Below, piece by piece: positions 6,497 to 11,535 of a stretch of DNA of 11,535 nt. This DNA is from Pseudomonadota bacterium (GTDB lineage Bacteria > Myxococcota_A > Polyangia > Polyangiales > Polyangiaceae), in NCBI GenBank assembly GCA_023432025.1, contig JAEYVE010000050.1, positions 1 through 11,535 of the forward strand. The letters run 5' to 3'. Below the pieces are notes generated by a model. The model ran no database searches, had not been told where the DNA came from, and saw nothing but the letters and a program-made list of their open reading frames with translations. Positions within the stretch are counted from its first letter, which is position 1. Every line of letters starts with the position of its first letter. The position numbers were made by a program, and so were the translations under genes.

Positions 6497-6524
6497 TTGA
6501 TCTGTCGCTTCGGCGCGTGATAAC
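6497..6524 (+). promoter_or_regulatory. Candidate sigma-70 type promoter
   Basis: TTGATC (6497-6502) and GATAAC (6519-6524) are 16 bases apart, each 4 of 6 from consensus. Transcription would start near 6531, making a leader of about 118 bases to the ATG at 6649. A second GATAAC at 6462-6467 has a weaker -35 partner (TTCTGA, 6440-6445). Confidence 0.4.
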
Positions 6525-6533
6525 TCCTCCGCT

Positions 6534-6608
6534 CTCGCGGGTTCGCGAGGCGTCCCATCACTCACCCAACGGCTCAGGGGGAGCCGTGTGAGCACCAGCG
6601 GGGGCTGG
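6534..6608 (+). promoter_or_regulatory. Three leader hairpins before the GNAT-like gene
   Basis: CTCGCG-GGTT-CGCGAG (6534-6549), CGGCTC-AGGGG-GAGCCG (6570-6586) and CCAGC-GGGG-GCTGG (6595-6608) are perfect stems. The last two expose G-rich loops. Together with the G runs near 6626 and 6639 this leader has four runs of at least five G. It may affect translation of the following gene. Confidence 0.42.
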
Positions 6609-6648
6609 CGATGAGACGTGATCTTTGGGGGAAAGACAGGGGGGGCCC

Positions 6649-7557
6649 ATGGCGACCAACGTTGCCGTTCTTACGAAGCCAGAAGTCGAGGAACTCCACT
6701 CCCAAACGGGGGACGTCTCGTTGTGTCTGATGGTCAATCGCCGCACGCGGAGTCTTCGTGTCGTCGATTTTCGAGCTGGCACGCATCCGCTCAAGCGGGA
6801 GGTCGTGGAGCACATCGCGCGCGACGAGGGGCTCGAGCGCGCGTACACGGTAGTGGAGAGAGAAGAGGCGCCCTCGTGGATCCGGCTCGGGTTCCACAAG
6901 GAGGGCAACATTCCGGGCTTTTACAAGCGCAGCGATGCGTACCTGCTCGGAATGGCCATCGAACCGGACCACGCGCTCGAGTCGGGCACGCGCATCGCGC
7001 TCTCTGCCCGCCCCGAGCACGCCATCGGAGATCGCGCCGAGCGCGCCTATCAGGCGGGCCGACGCATGGTGCGCGAAAAGGCGCCGGATTCCGACTCACG
7101 CGTCAAAGTGCAGCTCGCCAAAGACGTGGACGTCGCGCGAGGGCTCTCGGCTGCGTCGCGCGCGGGGCGTGCGCTCACGCAGTTCGAGCCCTTCGGACGT
7201 GACGGCGTGCGCTCGGCGTACTTGTGCACGGCGCGCGGTGGGTTTTCGGTGCTCGTCGGAGTGGAGAACCAGCGCTGCTTCGACAACGCGTACATCGATG
7301 TCCTGACGGCGCCGCGCAGCGAGAAGGAAACTTTCTCGACCGCATCGGCACTGTCCAAAGTGAGTGAGCTGCTCGAAAAGGAGGGGGTCGTTTCGAGCTT
7401 CGCCATCACGTTGGCCGAGTCGGTGGAAATGACGGCGGCGATGGTCGTGGCGGGGTTCCGCCGCACCGGGCGCCTGCCGTCTCACCTCTTGGTGCGTGGC
7501 GAGCGTCAGGACGCGTTTCTGTGGTCGCGAAAGCTGGCGGACACCGACCACGACTGA
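6649..7557 (+). CDS. Tandem GNAT-like protein (AblB-like halves)
   Basis: I do not recognise a named gene. Two segments look like C-terminal GNAT acetyltransferase signatures. LGFHKEGNIPGFYKRSDAYL (near residues 83-102) resembles the end of beta-lysine acetyltransferase AblB, and AGFRRTGRLPSHLLVRGERQ followed by DAFLWSRKLA (near 268-297) repeats the same layout. I infer two related GNAT-fold halves in 302 residues. The R/Q-x-x-G-x-G/A acetyl-CoA loop is not visible in either half, so activity is doubtful. ATG at 6649 is chosen because AGGGGG lies 5 bases before it; a TTG at 6625 in the same frame is less likely. The HEAT-repeat gene starts 12 bases after the stop, so the two are probably an operon. 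It is preceded by a long structured leader. No signal peptide or membrane segment is seen, so it is likely cytoplasmic. Confidence 0.75.
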   Translation: MATNVAVLTKPEVEELHSQTGDVSLCLMVNRRTRSLRVVDFRAGTHPLKREVVEHIARDEGLERAYTVVEREEAPSWIRLGFHKEGNIPGFYKRSDAYLLGMAIEPDHALESGTRIALSARPEHAIGDRAERAYQAGRRMVREKAPDSDSRVKVQLAKDVDVARGLSAASRAGRALTQFEPFGRDGVRSAYLCTARGGFSVLVGVENQRCFDNAYIDVLTAPRSEKETFSTASALSKVSELLEKEGVVSSFAITLAESVEMTAAMVVAGFRRTGRLPSHLLVRGERQDAFLWSRKLADTDHD

Positions 7558-7569
7558 CACGATGCGGGC

Positions 7570-10119
7570 GTGTTTCAGCGGCCCGTAGACGTGCTCGGTT
7601 CGGTCGGTGGCGCCTCGGGGACGGAGCGTCCCAGGCGTGCAGCGAGGAGGCTCGACGCGAGTCTCCTCGCACTTTTTTGTAGCGCGGCGGCGCTCGGATG
7701 GTCGTCGCGCAGCTGGGCAGCGCCGAGCGGGCTCGACGCGCCGGCGGGCGCCGGACAGTTGGCGCAAACGGTGCACGTCGAGAGTCGCACGCGGCTCCGT
7801 GCGAGCGCGTGCGCGGCGGCGCCGTGCGCGCCGAGCGCGAGCTCGGTCGTCGTGGAGGCGCCGGACGAGGTCGCGGGAGAGCCCGTTCTGGAGCGGCTCG
7901 ATTTGGGACGGGGCCGCTCCGTCGTGCACGCTCGTTGGGGGACGGGGCCGACGTACCACGTGCTCTTGGCGGCTCCGCTGGCGGGCTCTTCGGTGCCCGT
8001 GGTGGTGCACCAGGGATGGGCGAACCGCCCGGAGGGCATGGAGGGCGAGCGGCGCGTCGCCAAGGTCGAGGTCTTGGGCGCGCCCGGCGGAGTGCGCCAA
8101 ATCGTGTTGGGCGAGCAACGAGAGGACATGAAGCTGTGTGGGCGGCCTGCGCTGCTCTCGGCGCGTGTGCTCGACGCGCGGTCGCTCGAGCTCAAGCCGG
8201 CGCTCTATCAAAGGCTCGGCGCACGTGAGCGCGAGGGCGCCACGCGCTTGACGGCGACGCGAGCTCCGGAGCCGGGCGGAGGCGCGCTCTCGTTGAACGC
8301 TCAGCTGGCGTCGAGCGCGGTGGGCAAGCCACGGGCTGCCTCGGACGGCGACTTGGAGACGACGTGGGCCGAGGGACGAGGCCGGGGAGGAACCGGCGAG
8401 TTCATTACTTTCCGTGCTCCCGCAGACGTCGAGATCGTGGGCTTCGAGCTCGTGGCGCGTCCGCCGAGCGGTGGCTCGCCGCGAGCGTCCGGGCCCAAGC
8501 AGTTTTGGTTGGCGACCGATCGCGAGCTCTTCGACGTGACGCTCCCCGAGGACTCGTGGGCGACGCCGGGCGCGCGCTACCGCGTCGAGCTGACGAAGCC
8601 GATTCGCACGCAGTGTGTGGCGTTCGTGCTGGGGGAGCCGAGCACCGCGCCCGACGCGAGCACGGACGTCACGCTGGCGGAGCTGGTGGCGTTGCCGAGC
8701 GGCGGGGAGCTGGACGTGGACGCGCTCATTCTGGCGCTCGACGGCGGGGAGCCGGAGGCGCGTCGCGCGGTGGCGCTCTTGGCCGCGCGTCGCGACAGCG
8801 CGCCGCACGTGGCCAAAGCGTTCGCGCAGGCGACGCCCTTGGCTCGCTCGCGGCTCTTGGACGTGCTCGACCAGCTTCCTTGCGCCGAGGCGGCGAGCAC
8901 GTACGCGCTCGCGGTGGAGCAGGAGGACGAAGAGCTGGAGAAGCGAGGAGCGCGCGGGTTCGAGCGTTGTCCACATGAGGCGGGGGCGGCCTTGGCGAGC
9001 GCGCTAGCGAAGGTGGACGCGGCCCCCGCCGCAGCCGCGCGAGAAGCTCGCTTGGCGGAGGCGATCGCGCTCTTCGCGCCGGCGCGGGCCGTGACCGTGC
9101 TCACTCCGCGCCTTGACCAGCCGAACACCGTTCGTCGCAAGAACTTGCGGGTCGCACTGGCGCAGGCGACGCGGTCGCCCTCCGCGGTGAGCGCGGTCAA
9201 GAGCGCCCTGAACGACGCGTCGCTTCCGCCGCGCGCTACGGTGGATCTCCTGCGTTCGCTCGGGGAGCGCGCGGCGGAGCTCCCCGAGGCATCTGCCGCG
9301 CTCGCGCGGTTGCTCGGAAGTGGGCCGGACCTCGACACGCGTTACCTCTTGCTCCGCCCGGCGGCGTATTTGTTCGGCGACGCCAAGGCCCAAAAGTTCG
9401 TGGAGGCTGCCATCACTTCGGATGCGAGCCCGCTCGTCCGCAGCGCGGCTGCAGAAATCGTCGGCGAGGTGTCCAAGGGCGCGCCCCGCCCGGAAATCGC
9501 GCGCGCTCTGACGAAAGCGCTCGGCGACGAAAACGTACGAGTGCGCAGCGCGGCAGCGCGGAGCTTGGGCGGTTTGGGCGTGGAGCAGGCCAGCCCGCAC
9601 TTGCAGGAGGTGCTCGAAGAGGACGCGTGGCCGCTCGTGCGCGTGAGCGCAGCGGAGGCGCTCGGAGCATTCGCGCCGAGCCCGAAGCTCGACGACGTGT
9701 TGGCCGAGGCGCTCGAGGACGACGACTCGGTGGTGGTCCGCGCGAGCGCGGCGCGCGCGCTCGGCAGTCGCGGCGCCGCTCGTCACGCCGAGCTCTTGCG
9801 TGACGTCTTGGGCGACGACGACGAGGCTCCCGAGGTGCGGCGTGAAGCCGCCCTCGCGCTCGGCGCGTTGTGCGATCAGGCGGCGCTTTCGCTCCTCACC
9901 GCGCAAGCGGAGCGGCTCGCCGATCCGATGCTCGACACGGGGCCTCGCTCGGTGGCCAGCGCCGCGACGCGCGCGCTCGGCAAGCTGCGGCCCCAGGATC
10001 TCGAGGCGAGGCTTTCGCCGCTCCTGCGCAAGCAGAGCCCGCCGCCGGCGCGGGCGGTGGCGCGCAGCGTGCTATCCGAGGCCCAGGAGAGGCCGGGTCC
10101 CTGCCGCCCGGGGCGCTGA
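7570..10119 (+). CDS. Exported HEAT-repeat protein with discoidin-like domain
   Basis: This 849-residue protein has an N-terminal export signal: arginines (RPRRAARR, 20-27), a hydrophobic stretch SLLALFCSAAALGW (31-44) and a likely cut after SWA at 50. Residues 51-240 are of unknown fold. Residues about 242-375 resemble a discoidin or NADase-type glycan-binding domain, with ASDGDLETTWAEG followed by a Gly-rich turn and GEFITF. From about 380 the protein is alpha-helical and acidic. Clear HEAT repeats of about 33 residues appear near 619, 652, 686, 719 and 752, each with the core pattern VRxxAAxxL. Such proteins usually bind partners on a surface or in the periplasm. GTG at 7570 is weakly supported; GTG at 7591 is an alternative. 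It follows the GNAT-like gene by 12 bases. The ligand is unknown. Confidence 0.86.
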   Translation: MFQRPVDVLGSVGGASGTERPRRAARRLDASLLALFCSAAALGWSSRSWAAPSGLDAPAGAGQLAQTVHVESRTRLRASACAAAPCAPSASSVVVEAPDEVAGEPVLERLDLGRGRSVVHARWGTGPTYHVLLAAPLAGSSVPVVVHQGWANRPEGMEGERRVAKVEVLGAPGGVRQIVLGEQREDMKLCGRPALLSARVLDARSLELKPALYQRLGAREREGATRLTATRAPEPGGGALSLNAQLASSAVGKPRAASDGDLETTWAEGRGRGGTGEFITFRAPADVEIVGFELVARPPSGGSPRASGPKQFWLATDRELFDVTLPEDSWATPGARYRVELTKPIRTQCVAFVLGEPSTAPDASTDVTLAELVALPSGGELDVDALILALDGGEPEARRAVALLAARRDSAPHVAKAFAQATPLARSRLLDVLDQLPCAEAASTYALAVEQEDEELEKRGARGFERCPHEAGAALASALAKVDAAPAAAAREARLAEAIALFAPARAVTVLTPRLDQPNTVRRKNLRVALAQATRSPSAVSAVKSALNDASLPPRATVDLLRSLGERAAELPEASAALARLLGSGPDLDTRYLLLRPAAYLFGDAKAQKFVEAAITSDASPLVRSAAAEIVGEVSKGAPRPEIARALTKALGDENVRVRSAAARSLGGLGVEQASPHLQEVLEEDAWPLVRVSAAEALGAFAPSPKLDDVLAEALEDDDSVVVRASAARALGSRGAARHAELLRDVLGDDDEAPEVRREAALALGALCDQAALSLLTAQAERLADPMLDTGPRSVASAATRALGKLRPQDLEARLSPLLRKQSPPPARAVARSVLSEAQERPGPCRPGR

Positions 10120-10145
10120 GCTCCGTCTTTCTCGCGGAAGCACGG

Positions 10146-10160
10146 GGTGGTAGTACCGCC
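10146..10160 (+). terminator. Hairpin between HEAT gene and SDR gene
   Basis: GGTGGT-AGT-ACCGCC forms a 6-base-pair stem with one G-T pair, 6 bases before the SDR start codon. With no T tract and so close to the ATG, it could equally tune translation of the next gene. Confidence 0.25.
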
Positions 10161-10165
10161 GGCGC

Positions 10166-11227
10166 ATGAAAAACCGCGGAAAGTGGACGCTGGTCACGGG
10201 TGCGTCGGGCTTCGTCGGCTCACGGCTCGTGCGACGGTTGGTGGAGCGCGGCGAGCGTGTCAAAGCGTTCGTGCGCGCGGAGTCGAACCTGAAGCAGCTG
10301 GAAGGCTTGCCCGAGGATCGCTTTCAAATCGCCGTGGGGGACGTGCGCGTCGACCACACCATTTTTCGCGCGCTCATCGGGTGCGATCGCATGTACCACG
10401 TCGCGTCGACGTTCTCCGTGTCGGAGCGCGAGCGCGGGCGCATCATGGACGACGCCATCTTGGGGACGCGCGCGGCATGCGAGGCGGCGCGCCGCTCGAA
10501 CCTGAAGAAGGTGGTCATCACCAGCTCGGCGGCGGTGCTCGGCGCTTCGAGCGACCCCGAGCCGATGGACGAGAGCCACGCTTTCAATTTGACCGATGCG
10601 AACGCGTACGCGGGCGCCAAACACGGCGCGCTGAGCGAGGCGCTGGCGGGGCTCGAGCGGGGCGTGCCCATCGTCATCGTGCAGCCTTCGACCATCGTCG
10701 GCCCCGGCGATTGGAAGCCGACGCCGAACGGCGCGGTGGTGCGCTCGTACTTGGAAATGTCGCCGAGCTTCCACGTGCCCATCCTGCCCGGTGGCTTCAG
10801 CTACGCGGACGTGGACGACGTCGTGGAGGGTCACATCGCGGCGATGGAGCGCGGCGTGGTGGGCGAGCGTTACCTCTTGGGCGGTGACAACCTGACGCAC
10901 CGCGAGCTGTACGAAACCCTGGCCGACATCACGGGGCTCGCGGAGCCGGGCAAGGAGCTCGGCGCAGGCACCGCCAAGCTGATGGCGGTCTTCTTCGAGC
11001 TGGTGTCCAGCTGGCAGGGCACGGCGCCCCTCGTGACGCGCAAGCTGGTCGACGACTACTATGGGCGTTATGTCTTTGTGAACAGCCAGAAGGCGGAGCA
11101 GGAGCTCGGGTACCGTCACCGGCCCGCGCGCGAGGCGCTGACGCGTGCCGTGCGCTGGTACCTGGACCACGGTTACGTCCCAGAAAAGGCGGCGCGACGC
11201 GTGCGTCTCGAGCTTCGACCCGCGTGA
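10166..11227 (+). CDS. Extended SDR, NAD(P)-dependent epimerase/dehydratase (HpnA-like)
   Basis: Extended short-chain dehydrogenases use NAD(P) to reduce, epimerise or dehydrate sugars and related substrates. The 353-residue protein has TGASGFVG (11-18) for the nucleotide, an Arg at 37 after the second strand that hints at NADP, ITSS (118-121) for the catalytic Ser, and Y148-x3-K152. IVQPSTIVGPGDWKPTPNGA (171-190), VDDVVEGHIAAMERG and GERYLLGGDNLTHRE match my recollection of the hopanoid-associated epimerase HpnA, and of dihydroflavonol-4-reductase relatives. No other hopanoid gene is in the window, so the substrate is open. The ATG has no good ribosome site. A membrane protein gene begins 26 bases downstream on the same strand. 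Confidence 0.9.
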   Translation: MKNRGKWTLVTGASGFVGSRLVRRLVERGERVKAFVRAESNLKQLEGLPEDRFQIAVGDVRVDHTIFRALIGCDRMYHVASTFSVSERERGRIMDDAILGTRAACEAARRSNLKKVVITSSAAVLGASSDPEPMDESHAFNLTDANAYAGAKHGALSEALAGLERGVPIVIVQPSTIVGPGDWKPTPNGAVVRSYLEMSPSFHVPILPGGFSYADVDDVVEGHIAAMERGVVGERYLLGGDNLTHRELYETLADITGLAEPGKELGAGTAKLMAVFFELVSSWQGTAPLVTRKLVDDYYGRYVFVNSQKAEQELGYRHRPAREALTRAVRWYLDHGYVPEKAARRVRLELRPA

Positions 11228-11253
11228 GGCGCCCGTTGGCGCAGGGAGGGAAC

Positions 11254-11535
11254 ATGGCAAAAGGCTCGGCGATGACTGCTTCGAACGACGACGGGACGTT
11301 CGGTTGGGGGCTCGGCCTGGTCGCGGGCGCGCTCGGGACGCTGCCGACTTTGGCGCGCGGGGTCGGCTGGGGTTCGGTGGGGCTCTTGCTTTGCTCCATG
11401 TCCCTCGCCGCCCCGCTGTGTGCCGGGCTCCGGCGCTTGGGCGGCGGGCAGCGCTCGTGGGTGGCGGCTGCGCTGGTGCTGGCGTTCGGGCCTCTGGCAC
11501 TTCTCGGTGAGTGGATTGCTCGCTCGACGAACCAC
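11254..11535 (+). CDS. Membrane protein, 3' end cut by the window
   Basis: An open frame runs from ATG 11254 to the last base, giving 94 residues with no stop. GGGAGG lies about 4 bases before the ATG, a strong ribosome site. After a short polar start (MAKGSAMTASNDDG) come hydrophobic, Gly/Ala/Leu-rich stretches near residues 18-53, possibly two segments, and a clear one at about 69-86 (VAAALVLAFGPLALLGEW). A basic loop (LRRLGGGQR) separates them, suggesting at least two membrane helices. No family is recognised. It lies 26 bases after the SDR gene and may be cotranscribed. Confidence 0.78.
   Translation, partial: MAKGSAMTASNDDGTFGWGLGLVAGALGTLPTLARGVGWGSVGLLLCSMSLAAPLCAGLRRLGGGQRSWVAAALVLAFGPLALLGEWIARSTNH

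Larger units (their letters stand above)
6182..6648. other. Structured, partly AT-rich non-coding stretch
   Basis: This 467-base gap precedes the GNAT-like gene. I find no supported gene. The part from about 6420 to 6475 is visibly richer in A and T than its surroundings and holds a DnaA-box match. Perfect or near-perfect hairpins occur at 6312-6338 (CGCGCTC/GAGCGCG), 6351-6361 (GTTCG-T-CGAAC), 6384-6402 (GCGTGC/GCACGC), 6534-6549, 6570-6586 and 6595-6608. A structured leader RNA or a small RNA is possible. Confidence 0.7.

Noticed and set aside
6420..6500. A 26-codon plus-strand frame starting ATGGAAGTG in the AT-rich gap
   Set aside because: No ribosome site, overlaps the DnaA box and candidate promoter, and nothing supports translation.
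6420..6648. Replication origin
   Set aside because: Only one DnaA box and no origin-associated gene is seen.
7096..8976. A 626-codon open frame on the minus strand opposite the GNAT-like and HEAT genes
   Set aside because: Its product is Arg/His-rich with no domain, it spans two well-supported genes on the other strand, and long antisense frames are expected in GC-rich DNA.
10220..11500. A 426-codon minus-strand open frame opposite the SDR gene
   Set aside because: It is the antisense shadow of a clear SDR; composition is Arg/Ala/Pro-rich and no motif is seen.

Overview
The window is GC-rich DNA with short intergenic gaps, GTG starts alongside ATG, and long shadow reading frames on both strands. 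Protein content fits a Myxococcota genome, probably of the Polyangia type. The clues are a secreted HEAT-repeat protein with a discoidin-like domain, a retropepsin-like protein next to coaD, and an orphan SctL/FliH-like protein. This lineage call rests on gene style and recall, not on a marker gene.

Layout, left to right. At 1-1086 (+) is the 3' part of a protein with two retropepsin-like domains that have both lost the catalytic aspartate. It overlaps coaD (1083-1586, +) by 4 bases. A convergent gap with hairpins (1587-1816) separates coaD from a minus-strand pair: an acetyl-CoA acetyltransferase (3631-2444) followed by an SctL/FliH-like gene (2341-1817). Upstream of the thiolase lies a 473-base non-coding stretch holding a tandem repeat of about 89 bases. 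Each unit contains a perfect 12-base palindrome, GTGAGCGCTCAC. Next is purC (5064-4105, -), whose leader can form two mutually exclusive hairpins. A divergent DHH-motif protein (5273-6181, +) follows, with its motifs in an unusual order.

A second large non-coding stretch (6182-6648) is locally AT-rich in part. It carries a consensus DnaA box, two candidate -10 elements and several perfect hairpins. It leads into a probable operon: a GNAT-like protein with two similar halves (6649-7557) and, 12 bases later, an exported HEAT-repeat protein (7570-10119). The strand continues with an extended SDR resembling the hopanoid-associated epimerase HpnA (10166-11227), then the start of a membrane protein (11254-11535) cut off by the window end.

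Housekeeping functions (CoA synthesis, purine synthesis, acetoacetyl-CoA formation) are mixed with lineage-specific genes. I see no CRISPR array, transposase, phage gene, tRNA, rRNA or recognisable defence cassette. The best candidates for something undescribed are the permuted DHH protein, the double pseudo-retropepsin, the tandem GNAT-like protein with its structured leader, and the palindrome-bearing tandem repeat.
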